From the NCBI GenBank assembly GCA_027625915.1, contig JANTQA010000012.1, positions 4,920,501-4,984,500 on the forward strand: a stretch of 64,000 bases of DNA. The letters are read 5' to 3'. Shown in pieces: positions 12,351 through 23,929 of the stretch; position 1 is the first letter of the stretch, and each line of letters starts with the position of its first letter. The notes below the pieces were generated by a model. That model saw only the letters and a program-made list of their open reading frames with translations, was not told the origin of the DNA and searched no databases. The translations under genes and the position numbers were made by a program. This DNA comes from Anaeramoeba flamelloides (Eukaryota; Metamonada; Anaeramoebidae).

Positions 12351-12822
12351 ATGACACAAATCCCAGAACTTTCCGAAGAAAAAGCACTTGAAGCAATCAA
12401 AGAAGTTATTGCTCAATTTGACCTTACTGAAAACGAAGAGAAAATGAAGGTTGCTAAAGAAGAAGCTGGATCTGATTTACAAAAAATGCTTCAAATTGTA
12501 ATGCCTGTTGCTATTGAAATCCAAAAACCAATTGCCAAAAAATACGGTTTTACCGAAGATCAACTTGGTAAGACTTTTTGTTTTTTTTTTTTTTTTTACA
12601 ATTTTTTGTTTTTTTCTTCCTTGCTCATTCCTTTCAGTTTCTTCTTTTACTTTTTTTTTTTTTTTTTTGATTTATTTTTTTTTATTTCTGCATTTTTTTA
12701 TTTTGTATCGTTTAGGACTCACTCAATTTACAATGGCAATCAAAAAATGGGAAGCTACAAATGAAGAAATTAAAAAATACGGAAACCAACTCAAGGCCAA
12801 ATATATGCCAAAAATGAACTAA
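12351..12822 (+). CDS. Protein C10 family (C12orf57 homologue), two exons
   Basis: Exon 1 12351-12567, intron 12568-12715 (148 nt, T-rich, GTAAGA...TTTAG), exon 2 12716-12822; 107 aa. The protein matches the small helical C10 family: LSEEKALEAIKEVIAQF at the N-terminus, DLQKMLQIVMPVAIEIQ in the centre (vertebrate C10 has KMLQFVLPVATQIQ), KKYGF, and a C-terminal segment MAIKKWEATNEEIKKYGNQL followed by KAKYMPKMN, equivalent to the family's LVKSYE...LSGKLKALFLPP. Length agrees with the roughly 125-aa animal protein. In animals the gene is needed for corpus callosum development; the biochemical role is not established. ATG follows an A-rich leader (ACTAACAAAATG). The family call rests on remembered motifs; splice sites are unambiguous by phase. 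Confidence 0.9.
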
Positions 12823-13820
12823 TTTCATTTTATCTTTTTACAAAAATATTTTTATTTTGAAACATGGAAAAAAAAAATTTGTAAAACTGTATTGAGAGAA
12901 AAATTCAACTTTAACAACGGCACACCACCTTTTTCTTGGTTCTCTCCTTTCCTTTCTTTTCTTCTTTTCGTTTTGTTTCTTTTCTTTTTTTTTTTTTTGA
13001 TTTATTTTTTTTCTTCTTTTTACAGTTTTTGTTCAACCAACTCTTTTTTAAAAAAAACAGGTAAACCCTTCAAAGAAATACACAACTTTTTTCGCTTTCA
13101 GCAAGTTTTTGGTTGTTTTACTTTTTTTTTTTCTTTTCGAATTTTTTTAAGGCAGAGAGCCAACGTTCCAAATCCAAATTAAATTTAAAAACAAATCTAA
13201 GACTTCTTCAAACAAGGAGCTGATCTTTTCTCAAGAGTATTTTGAAGATTAAATAAGAGTGAAAATGAAGAAATTTTATTCATTTTTATAACAATTTATT
13301 TCTCGAGTTTAAATTCTTTCTAAGATTTCCAGGATTTTAAACAGTTAAAAGATTGAATTATTTCTAAAAGGAGCCTATTCTTCTAAGAATAAAAAATAAT
13401 GAAAATATAAGGAAAACAAACAAAAATAAGGTGGAATAGGATCTTCTTTTAAATCCTGAATGAATACAAAAAATCATGTTAACAAGAAGAGTGGAACATA
13501 ATATCATTTTAATGAATTTATTTTATATTTAGAGTGCATATAAATTAAACTTGTCAAATATTTTTAACTCAAAATTGAAAAATTTTAAAAGCAATAAAAA
13601 GTTTTAAATGAACTTTTAAAACAAATGATTTCAAATTTTTTATTCAAGTTCTTTTAACTTTTCCAAAATTAACTTTTTAAATGTTCGAGTTCCTCCTCTT
13701 TTTGTTTTTTAAGTGTTTGGAGAAACGAATAAGAAATCATTAGGTGAATTGATAAACTTGCTCTTGATTAGATCTTAAACGAATCGAACTGAAGAAAACT
13801 GAAGTAATTTGAAACTAACT

Positions 13821-13967
13821 ATGTGTACTGAACCATTCTCCCTAATAAGAAATCTGTCTGGTTGTTGTTCAACTGGATTCATACAGTATACTTGGTCTCT
13901 TGTACTGAGATTAGGTGAAAACAAGATTGGAGTGATTTGTAAAAATATATGGTTAAAAAATAAGTAA
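13821..13967 (+). other. Isolated 48-codon ORF of unusual composition
   Basis: ATG-to-TAA frame reading MCTEPFSLIRNLSGCCSTGF, then QYTWSLVLRLGENKIGVICK. GC content is clearly above that of the neighbourhood and four Cys occur in 48 residues. No family recognised and no splice partner found. Frames of this length occur by chance; the composition is the only reason to list it. A non-coding RNA is an alternative. Confidence 0.2.
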
Positions 13968-14664
13968 AAGAACCGAAAAGAAAAAGAGAACTTGAAAACT
14001 TTTTTGTATTCTTTAAAAACCAGTACTTTTTAGATTTTCTTAAAGATAAATTTTGAATGTAAAACTTAATAAATGTATATTTAAATAGTAAATATAATAG
14101 GTAAAAAAATATACCCCCGTCTTAAAATAAATTATACCCTGTTATCCATAAATTTTTCATTTAAAAGGAAACAACAACCAGCCGATTCCTGGAATAATCG
14201 GTGGGCAAAAAAAAAGTTTTTTATTAATCGTTTCCTAAATATTTAATATTTTTTACTCTCTTTGATTTTTTTTAATTAAACGAAATCGAGTTTAAAATAC
14301 TTCTAATGCCTGTAATTATAAGGTTCTTTTAACCACTCTTTGAATTAGGAGTCACAAATTTAGTCAATTCAAAAACCTTTCTTTAATAGATTAAGAGATC
14401 TTGAACACTTAACCCTTACCAATAAATCTGAACTCTCTTTCATTTATTGATTTTTTTTCTCATTTTCTTGTCTGTGTTTAAAAGTATACTTTTATCTTGG
14501 CATTTTTTAAAAGAAAAGTTTGAATGCAATTATCAACTTACCTTCATTATATCCAAAAAAAAAACCTAAATAAATTTAGGGTTTAAGTAAGTACCACCAA
14601 GTTCCTATGTTTTTTTAATCTTAATAGAATAGAGAAAAATCTTCAACAACATCTCCAATTCAAA

Positions 14665-14790
14665 TTAGGGATTTATGGAGTGCAGTTAGTAACTTAGGAC
14701 CACTAGCTTTTCCAGAATTGATAAGAATAGAGAAAAATCAAAGATTTTACTTAATTCTCTTTATTTCTGGAAAAGACAACGGTGGTTTTT
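14665..14790. repeat. Stem-loop repeat unit (CTAG/TTTTCCAG module)
   Basis: GGACCACTAGCTTTTCCAGA is followed by AATTGATAAGAATAGAG, a short loop, and the inverted arm ending TTTCTGGAAAAGACAACGG. It belongs to the module described for 33039-33124. A second inverted pair of poly-A/T-rich sequence adjoins it (GAGAAATAAA / TTTATTTCCC). Confidence 0.7.
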
Positions 14791-16329
14791 TTTTAATTTG
14801 AGAAATAAACTGAAAATTAAATAAATTTTTTTTTTATTTCCCAAATTAAAAAAAAAACTAAAACAAACAGCAAATATTGACCAATTTTGTTAAATTATTC
14901 CACACTAATATAATTAAAAAAAAGTTCATTCGTTTTTTTTTAAATCCAAGTTTGATTTTTTAAATTGATTTTGTATAATTTAGCTAAATAATTATTATTT
15001 TTTAATTTTTTCTTTTTGTATTCCTTTTCTTTTTTCTCTTTTTTTTTAAATTAATTTTGACAAAAAAATCTCTCAAAATTCAAATTAACTTTAAAAAATT
15101 GTGAATATTAAAACATCTTATAAAAGATAATATTTCATTTAAAATATTCATTTTTTGTTCAAAAAAAGGTAAAAATTTAACATATGAATCAATTTCTTTA
15201 TTGAAGGCAAAATTTATAAACAAAAATATCTTCAACTATTAATATATACCATTAAAAATTATATTTCTGATTTAAAAAAGCCCGAATAGAATATTATTTC
15301 AAAATAAATAAAGGCAAAATGCAAGATTTCTTTAAAAAATTCTATTGAACAATAAGAATCTTACAATTTTTTAAAAATAAAATTTGACAATGTTAGGTTT
15401 TTAAAACTAATTTCAAAAAATATAAAAAAAAATTAACTCTTTTGTGTGATCCATTTGAATTCTGGGAATAAAATAGTTTTTTTTGTTTTAATTTAATAAA
15501 TTAGAAGTTTATTTTAACAAAATTTCTTTTTAATTTTGTAAATAAAAAAGTAAGAAACCATATGGCAATATGTTTTTATATTAAATAGCATTTTACACTA
15601 TCAGTCATATTTTTTTTTATTATTTTAATATTTTTTATGTTTTATTATTATCTTTCCATCTAATAAATTATATTAAGTTTTTGAAAATTCAAGAAAAAGT
15701 CTAAATAATATTTTAGTTATTATAACAAAGGGAAGACAAACTATTATTAAATTTTTAACTAGTAATAGAAAATGGAAAATAAATTTCATATATACTCATA
15801 TCTCTTTTGAAAAATATGGGTATACCTTTTAAAAAGGTTCATATATAAATATTCACTCTTTTACTATGTTTTATTTTTTTTTATTTCCTTTAGGAGTGTT
15901 ACATTTCTATTTTTTTATATATCTTAAAGATTTTGTTTTTTCAATGAAAAGGTATTTAATAAAAAATTTTATTCAGCTTATTCTTCAATTAACAGCGTAG
16001 AATTTTTATTTATTATCTTTTTTATTTTGAATTTATTAAAAATTAGAGTGATATAATCAAAATATATTAAAAAATTTTACATTTTTTAGATCAGTATAAA
16101 AATATTAAGGTAGACGGTCACCCTTTAAATGTTATTTGGAAGAAATTTTAGAATTGAATATATTTTTTAAAATTTTTTACAAGTGTATATTTGTTAGATG
16201 AACGGTTAATCTAAAATAGAAAATTTAAAAAATATTAAAAACAATTATTTTTAATTTGGTTGTGTTTTTCATATCTTTTATTGAAAGGTTAAATATTTCT
16301 ACGAACGCATTTTCAGTCAAAGGAGGTAG

Positions 16330-17150
16330 TTTTATTGATTAAATAGAATATATTCTATAAGTTTAAAAAAGTTTTCTTCTCAAAATAAATTTTTAATTTT
16401 GAGATCAAAATCATTTTTTTTTTATTTTATTCAAATTTTGATAATTTTTTTTTCAACTTTCTTTTTTCTTTTTCTTTTACAAAAAAGTTTATTTGAAAAA
16501 AAAAAATGTTTTAAACTCCAAATTAACATTAAGAAGATTTGAGATTTTGAAATTACTTTTAAAATTAAAACATTTTATTGTTAAAAAATATTATTGTTCT
16601 TCAATTTTAATTTTCCAAAAGAATTTGAGAATTTTGGAAAAGATTTTTCAATGAATGGGGCCCAAAAAAATTTTTTAACATTTTTTTTTTTATTTTGGTA
16701 ATTTCTAGTTTGTTTAGAAATTTCTTTTATGATTATCAAATTAAATCCGAATTTTATTATTTTTCTTATTACTAAAAAATCTAATGTTGTTTGATTTCTT
16801 TAAAAAAGTAAATTTTTTACTCATATGTCTTGAAAAAGAAATCAGAAAATGATACATTTTAAAAAAGAAAAAGAAAAATGTAAAAAATGTGATTATTGTA
16901 CTCAATATTATGAAAATATTAATCACTTCATTTGTTATTGTGAAAGATATAAATTTGTTAGAATCAAATGGAAAAAAAAAATTAGCAAAAATTTTAGAAA
17001 CAAACTTATATAAAAATGTTATCCTTTTGAATTACTCAAAAACTCTATAATCCAACTAATCAAAATTACTAAATTAATTGTTATTGTTGGAGAAATATTC
17101 ATCAAAGCTCTTATGTTTAGAAAAATTAAGGTAATAAAGAAAAAATTGAA
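16330..17150. repeat. Dispersed repeat, second copy of the 160-760 family
   Basis: Shares ordered blocks with 160-760: ATATTCTATRAGTTTAA, CTTCTCAAAATAAATTTTTA, TTAACATTTTTTTTTT and TTTATGATTATC, in the same orientation with indels. No coding content. The two copies are old by their divergence. Confidence 0.6.
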
Positions 17151-17560
17151 AATAAAAAATTCCTAAAATACTTAAGGAGTAAAAAAATATACAAATTCAG
17201 GTACATAGTGCCCCACTCTTCAGATGTGGTGTCTAGGCTTTTTTTAATTCAAAAGAATTGAGCAAAATAAAATTTTTTACTCAATTCTTTTAAATTAAAA
17301 AAAAACCTAACGACAGTGGAATACCAATTTATAAATCACATTTTCTGGAATCTTATTTATTGCTAATAATCTTTCTATCAGTTTTTACTCCTCCTGTTTC
17401 AGGACGTGGATAATTTTTAATTTGATCATGTAAATGATATAATATTTTTTTTACTTTACTATTTTAATTATTTTTCTTCTTCTTATTTATTTAGTAAAAT
17501 TTCTTTGATTACTCCTTTCTCACAATAAATAAATAAATAAATAAAAAAGTTAATTTTTCA
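17120..17560. repeat. Host repeat with one hairpin module (inverted copy of 32930-33420)
   Basis: Aligns with the reverse complement of 32930-33420: TACAAATYCRGGTACATAGT, GTGTCTAGG, the internal stem-loop, CCTAACGACAGTGGAATACC, ATAATCTTTCTATC and TTTACTCCTCCTGTTTCAG all correspond. It carries one stem-loop unit (about 17225-17320) where the other copy carries two; the site of the missing unit is near 17400. A (AAAT)n tract lies at 17525-17545. Confidence 0.75.
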
Positions 17561-18101
17561 TTTTTGGCTAGAAAACTTTGAGTGAAAAGGAGTTTATTTA
17601 TTTGTTATACATCGAATTTACAAAAAAGGAAATTAATTTCCTCTGATTATGCTAGGTTTTTTTTTTAATTTTTGTTTTTGATTAGATAATCTATTGATTT
17701 TTGAAACAAAAACAAGGTACTCCCCTAATTTCTATATTTTTGATAGAAACTGCAAAAAAGAATCATAATTTTCTTTATCATTTTCAATAAAATTTCTATC
17801 ATTTTCAATAAAATTATTTGATATATAATATGACAAAAAATTGACACAACTTTTAAAAAAAAGTAAAATAAATTACTTTGAGAAAAAAAAAAAATGGTTT
17901 GGTTAAAATCTGAAATAGATCTTTATTATTAATATATGAAGTAAACCAAAAGGTTTATTATTTCTCAGTAAAATTTCTTCACTAAATTATTCCAAAATGG
18001 ATAAAAAGTTCAAATTTTTGAAATAATTTTGTTATTTTTGTTTTTTTGAAATTGGGAAATGAAAAGGTTGTGGTTTTTATGTTGTTTAAATTTTCTATTA
18101 T

Positions 18102-19472
18102 TTAATCTTCTTCAACATCTTTTTAAACGGGGCCAATCAATCAGTAAATCAATCAATTGATTATAATAATGATATTAATAAAAGATAAATACAAATAAAA
18201 ATAAAAAAAAATATATGTATATATTTAAATATCAAAATTTAATAAATAAAAAGAAAATGATGTTTGTGATTGTGAAAAAAAATGGAGAAAATAAATTAAA
18301 TTGAAAACAAACCTTCTTCATCCTCTTGGCTATCTTCGTCTTCATCATCGTATTCATCATCATCATCATCGTCTTCAAATTCAGAAGTCCAGAGGGTAAG
18401 ATTTTCTCTTAAGAGTTGCATGATAAGGGTTGAGTCTTTGTATGAGTTTTCTGTAAGGTCATCGATTTCAGCGATTGCATCGTCAAATGCTTGCTTGGCC
18501 AGATGGCATGCTCTGTCTGGGGAATTCAGGATTTCGTAATAAAAGACAGAAAAGTTTAGTGCAAGTCCAAGTCTGATTGGGTGTGTTGTGGCAAGTTCAG
18601 AGTTGGCAATTTCTGATGCATTTTTGTAAGCTAATAAACTTTCTTCAGATGCCTTTTCTCTTTTATCGCCACTGGTAAATTCGGCAAAATATCTATAATA
18701 GTCTCCTTTCCTTTGGTTTTAGAGTTTTTTTTTTTTTTGGTTTATTTGATTTTTGATTGTTTAATCTTGTTGACTCTTTTTTTGATTTTACACTTCTAAA
18801 TGTGTATTTGGAATAAAATATTAAATAAAAAAAAATCAAAATCAAAAATCCAAACATTTTGTAATAAAAGGCTTTGCTTTCTCCACTTGATGCCTTTTTG
18901 ATCAAGTGTTCATCAATGATCTTGAAGATTCCATCACAAATTTCTTCAAGTTCGTTTTCAATTTTGACACGAAGTTCTGTGATCTTATTAACACCTTCTT
19001 GATTTCCTTTGTTTTCTTCTTTTTCAAGAATCGAGGAAATGATTCTCCATGATGCTCTTCTTGATCCAATCAAGTTTTTGAATGCAACAGATAAGAGGTT
19101 TCTTTCTTCGATGTTTAATTCGACATCAGCACTGGCTACTTCTTTGATAGCTTCAACCATTTCTGTTTTTTTGTTTTTTTTTGGTAAAGGAAGAAGATTG
19201 TCGATTTTTGGAATATTTTTATCAAGACCAAAAGAAAAGAATGGTTAATGGTGTTTTTATAAAAAGCTAAAATTTTCTGTTGAAAATTTTGTTGAATGAA
19301 CCAAAGAAAGAATTTTCAAATAAAATTTGTTTGTTGAACTGGAAAATAAAATTTCAAAAGCTATAAAAAAAAAAGAAGAAAAAAGAGAAAAAAAAAAAGA
19401 ACCTTCATATCTTTCTGCTTGTTCACAGACCTTTGCTTGATACACTAAAAGTTCTCGTTTTTTTTCTTCCAT
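18102..19472 (-). CDS. 14-3-3 family protein, four exons
   Basis: Phosphoserine/threonine-binding dimeric adaptor of the cytosol. Exons 19472-19403, 19162-18856, 18710-18313 and a 17-nt terminal exon 18118-18102; phases join to 263 aa. Signatures: [16 protein letters not shown] at the N-terminus, [13 protein letters not shown] (signature 1), and [20 protein letters not shown] (signature 2). The phosphate-binding residues correspond to K52, R59, R132 and Y133 (KGDYYRY). The tail is very acidic, a run of Asp/Glu ending EEDVEED. Donors are GTTCTT, GTTTGG and GTTTGT; acceptors CAG, AAAG and AAAAAG. If the last intron were retained the protein would instead end EEGLFSI. The first three exons are certain; the terminal microexon is inferred because it keeps phase and continues the acidic tail. 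No other gene is linked to it. Confidence 0.96.
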
Positions 19473-21720
19473 TTTGTTGAAGTCTTGGGTTTGTTTTAGT
19501 TATTGGGATTGGTTTTAGTTATTGGTATTGGTTTTGTTTTTGTATTTGTAGTTCAAAAAAAAAACAAAGGTTAAAAAAAAAGAAAAAGAGAAAGGTTAAT
19601 TATTCAAAATAAAAAAAGAAATTTTGTTTGAACAGTTTAAAAAAGAAAATTTGAAAACTAGTGGTTTGTATTTCTTTTGAAAATTTTGAAAAAACTTACA
19701 AATATTGTTAATTGTGAAGAATGAGAAAAAATGATTTTTAAGTGAAAAAGATGACAAGAATAGCACAAAAATTGTAGTCACTTTTTTTCCTTAGCAACAC
19801 TTTGTTATTTTCAAATTGTTCCAAATTTTGATAGGAATTTCAAGATCAAAATTCAATAACTATCAATTTAAAAGTTTTTACAATTCAAACTTCTAAAAAC
19901 AACACATTTAAACAACTGTCCACTTTTAGGTTTTCATAAAAAGAGTTTCAGGTTTTTGAAAGTTGTCAAATATTTTCTTTTGATAACTTTCAAAAATTTC
20001 AATTAAATTCAAAATTTGATCTTTTGTTAATTATAATTTTTAATCCTCTTTTTTTGACTTGAAAAGTTTTTCTCAAGGATTTGAAATTTGAAAAAATATG
20101 AAAGAATATCAGAGTTTGAAATTTGCAGACTGTCAGTCTGAAAGTACGAAAGAGTCTTGAAAGTATTTGTATGGATTGTGATATTCTTGTCTTGAATAAA
20201 TTAATATTTGAGACAGAAATCGAATGACAACAACGAAAATTCAATAAAATATTCCCAATTAAGATAATTTCCTTGATAAATTTTTCATAATTTAATTAGA
20301 AATATCAAAGTCGTTTCTGGAATTAAAGGCTTTAATTCTATGGGAAACGAAAAACACTGATCTGGTTTTACGTGCACATTCGTTTATAATATTTCTTATT
20401 AGATTGATCAGTGAATTTGGAGCAATTTTAAAAGATTTCATTTTAACCAAATAAAATTTCAGTAAAAAGATCAAGTTCCTTTTTTTGTTGGGTTTTCAGA
20501 TCTAATTAAGAGAAAAAAAATTTTCTAAATCTTTTTATTTTGAAGAAATCTTATTTTTAGTAATTTCGTAGAGTCTAGTATGAACAAAGAACCTTTGAAC
20601 CTTTAATCTTGTTTTAAAAATACAAGAAAAATCAATCAAAATATTTAATAATTCTTCAAGATCTGAAAAAATAGATCATTTGTTTTATTTCACAAATATT
20701 TATTAAATTTATTGTAATTTAAAAGATCATTCAATAGTCTTTTTCAAATACCAAGAGTATAAACAAGGAACTGTTTGTATTAAAACCAGTTATTTGAGAA
20801 TATCTATTATTTTTTTATTATTAGAGTTATTAATTTGAAATTGTTTTATTTGTTGGAAAATATTTAAAAAAATTGAGAAATAATTTTAAAGTCTGTTGAT
20901 ATATTTAATCTTTGTGTTGTGAATAACTGACTGAAAAAAAAGAAGACTGGGTTATTAATTATTGATTAAAATTAATCAAAATAAAAAGCATATCTTTAGA
21001 TTATAAGTTGAACTTTTCCAGGTTTTGAAAAAGAATTTTGGGAGAATTATTAATTTGATTATTTAATTTTTTTTCTGGATATTTTTTTTTTGTTCAATAA
21101 AAAGAAAAAATTAATTTGTTTTGTATCTTGAATCAAAAAAATATTTTTTTTTAATTTTATAATTATTTATTATTTTTTTGAAATTAAATAAATCTTTTAT
21201 ACTTGGTTTTTCCAAAACTTTGTGGTTTGTTTTCAAATAATATTTTGGCCACTTGTTCACAGGCAATAAGATTTCTTTCTTCTTTTATAGAAAATAAGTT
21301 TTTTTTAAATAATTCAGAAATTTGTTGAATTTTTAAACTTTTAATAAATTATGAGAAAAATGGTTGACCATTATTCAAAGAAAACAATAATTCATTTGAG
21401 AAAATAGCATTAAAAGTAAGTTTTACTATTTTTAGTAATTAGTTTTTGACTTCATTTTTCAAATTTACGATGAGTTAAAATTTTTTTGAATTTTGCTATA
21501 AAATTTACGAGAAGATTTTTTTTGTTTGTTAACTCCTTAAATTAAGAACAGCCAATAAATACATCTATGTTACTTTATGGCCAATTTAATTTGAACTTGA
21601 TTAAGAAAGTTCGGTTGGATCAATGTTGTTTAATTGTTGTAATTTCATTTTTCTTTTTGATCTAATTTGCCCAATAACCTAGTCTATTTTTCCACTTTGT
21701 TTTTGAGAATTTATTTTTTA
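19473..21720. other. Intergenic region upstream of 14-3-3
   Basis: Contains the 14-3-3 promoter/leader. A GTAAGTTTTT donor-like site on the minus strand near 19697 could begin a leader intron. Minus-strand frames at 20292-20441 (ATG; KSFKIAPNSLINLIRN, ECARKTRSVFFVSHRIKAF, then stop) and 19999-20210 (two overlapping frames, one reading KNITIHTNTFKTLSYF) have above-background composition and might be exons of one small gene. I could not join them in phase and recognise no family. Confidence 0.3.
20292..20441 (-). other. Possible exon, unknown (49 codons with ATG)
   Basis: ATG at 20441 opens MKSFKIAPNSLINLIRN, followed by an amphipathic, Arg/Cys-containing stretch ending NSRNDFDISN and TAA. Codons include more C and G than the flanks. 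The segment looks helical and basic, but I cannot assign a fold with confidence. No donor or acceptor with matching phase was found, so it is either a very small intronless gene or chance. Confidence 0.25.
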
Positions 21721-21980
21721 TTTGTTGATGCTTTCTTGTTTCAATGATTTAGTATTAACAAGTAACCACTTGATCTTTTTCCTTTGTAACTCTTCTACCC
21801 AATATAAAGAAAATTCGGCAAAAAAAAATGGAAAAAAAATCAAATTTCATTTTTTCAAAAAAGTTCAAAATTCATGCAAAGTTAAAGATCAATCAGCTTA
21901 TAACCAAAATATCAAAACCAATCACTTTACATTATACTTGACAATCCTTTTTCATTCTTGTAGGGTATAAACCTTCAGGA
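21720..21980. mobile_element. Half copy of the GGTTTACAATC TIR family
   Basis: The right half matches the right end of 42165-42738: AAAGATCAATCAGCTTATAACC, ...ACTTGACAATCC..., and the terminus GTAGGGTATAAACCTTCA (compare GGGGTTGTAAACCTTA). A left inverted arm is not clear. The 82-codon plus frame here is a by-product of the repeat. Confidence 0.55.
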
Positions 21981-22348
21981 TCTGCAATAATTTTTTGAAG
22001 AAACTATCACTTATTTCAATTCAAGTTTGTGATACTGAATTACTGCATACTTACCGGTATACTATAATATTCCAATTCACATCGGTAAAAAATGGCATTG
22101 GAATCTAGGAAACAAATATTTCGCTAAATAAATGTATAAGAATAAAGATACCCTAAAAAACCAATAAATATCACATATTCTTGAAAAAAATTTTCTCTTA
22201 ATTACTAAACTTTTAGATCAAATAAAAATTATTTGATTACAAAAAAATCTTGCAAGCCAAAATAACCAATCAAAACATTGATGGTTGAATTTGTTTACTC
22301 TCTCTCGGAATGAATCATTGTTAAAACACCTTCAAAATAAATCTTCAT
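21952..22348 (-). CDS. Candidate three-exon mini-gene (32 aa), unknown
   Basis: Exon 1 22348-22330 (ATG AAG..., donor GAAG|GTGTTT), exon 2 22104-22055 (acceptor TTCCTAG, strong donor CCG|GTAAGTATG), exon 3 21981-21952 (acceptor ATTGCAG, TGA). Phases agree; the product reads MKIYFEDSNAIFYRCELEYY then SIPILKVYTLQE. The last exon overlaps the terminus of the half TIR element at 21720-21980, so its end may be element-derived. No family recognised. The GTAAGTATG donor is the best evidence; total size is small enough for chance. Confidence 0.25.
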
Positions 22349-22349
22349 T

Positions 22350-23929
22350 CTTTGCAAATATATTTTCTCAAAAGAGAATCACACCACACTTTTCCGTCAT
22401 TATCTGATTTATCTTGGACAATTTTTTTTCAATTTTTACTCTTACTCTTGTTCCTTATTTTTTTTTGAGGCACAACAGCCCAAAGATTATTATTTAATTA
22501 AACTTTTGTGACAGATAATTCATATAAAATATTTATTTATCAAGTTTTTCGACTCTTGAAAAAAAAAATTAAATAAAAAAAACCTAATTTTTGAGCAAAT
22601 CGTATCCAGGGATTAATGTGTGTTGTTGGTTTAAGCCTTTTTGTAAATTTTTTGATTTTTGGTAAAATTTTTAAAAAAAAAAAAATAATTTGGAGAATAA
22701 AATTAACTTTTCCAAATGAATTTGTTAATTTATTAAAGTACTTCTATGACCTGAAGCAAAATACAAAAAATCAAGTTCAGATGAAAAACAATAACCTCAG
22801 AAAATTTTTCCTAATCCCCATTATCCCAAAAAGAAAAAATTACTTGACTATTTTTTTTTTTTTTAAATAAACTGAATATAATTTAATCCTTTAATCTTTT
22901 GTCAAATTGCTTTAATTGGTTATTTTGTTCTCAACAACACTTGAGTTACATTCTTAATTGTGATACCTTTTTATCAGAAATAAAAAAAAACCACATTTAC
23001 AAAAATAAATTTCGCTTCATTAACAGTTCCGAATATAATTTCGAAAATCCAAAACAGGTAGATAATTTTTGATTTTGTAAATTAATTTTTTCGAGAAATC
23101 AAGATCTGTTTAATAAAAAATTACAATTCGAAATTCCCTTTTATTTTTTTTTCTGATTTTAAATCCTTTCATAAATAGTTTTCTTGAAATAAGCCAATGA
23201 GTTGGAAACAATTCTTAATGGTTGGTATTGCTAAATGACAATGTTTCTCTTCAATTATTTTTCAAAATATTTTTGTTTTTTTTTAAATTTTTCTCAATTA
23301 AAATTACGAAATCTTGTTCCTTTAAAAATAAAGTGAACAATATTTTTCTTTGGCTTTCTAAAAGAAAACTTTTAAAATTTAAGAATTGATATAAAATATA
23401 AACTCTTGAATTCTAAAACAGAAAAATCCATTAAGCTCTTTTTAGTGTAGAATAATTGAAAAATTTAATTGATTGTTTAAACATTTTTATTGAAAAGTGA
23501 AAAATTTGAATGATTTATTTTTCGACCAATCCAATCCAGCATTCTCTAATTAGGTTCACACAAAATTTCTCTCTTGTTCGAAAAATAAATTTAAAATAAA
23601 ACCCTTTTTTGTTGAAAAGGTAAAATTTTCAACATTTCAAAAAAAAAAAAAATAATCCACAAGAATAAAAATGACATTTTATATCATTTGAGTTTAGACT
23701 CAAAATTGTCTTTTGTTATATAAAAATAAAGAAAACAGATTTACTGCAAAAAAAACGAAGTAAATCCAAAAAATACCAAAAAAAGATCTCCACCTAATGA
23801 GTTTTTTAATCTCCACGATTTTTACTGTTAAAAAAAAGAAACATTCCATCTATTTATTAAATTGATTTTAAATTTCGAATTTGATCAAACAAAAAAATCA
23901 GATTAAAACACCTATCATTTTTTTTCTCA
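22350..23929. other. Intergenic region before the RGS-DUF547 gene
   Basis: No supported gene. A minus-strand frame near 22360-22480 reads KSDNDGKVWCDSLLRKYICK before TGA; coding-like but without start or phase-matched neighbours. The last 300 bp before 23930 are A/T tracts, presumably promoter and leader of the downstream gene. Confidence 0.35.

Larger units (their letters stand above)
12823..16329. other. Intergenic AT-rich stretch with weak ORF and one hairpin unit
   Basis: No firmly supported gene. T-rich low complexity follows the C10 gene to about 13150; the 96-codon frame at 12892-13182 is mostly Phe/Ser/Leu and is not credible. A 48-codon ATG frame at 13821-13967 (MCTEPFSLIRNLSGCC...) has unusually balanced composition and is listed separately. 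One stem-loop unit lies at 14665-14790. Confidence 0.4.

Noticed and set aside
12508-13182. Frames reading poly-Phe/Ser/Leu around and after the C10 gene
   Set aside because: They run through the T-rich intron and downstream T tracts; codon content is that of low-complexity DNA, and the true gene uses another frame with a clean splice.
13786-13800. GTTCGATTC-like B box on the minus strand
   Set aside because: No cloverleaf can be built around it; only the tRNA-Ala at 31362 folds properly.
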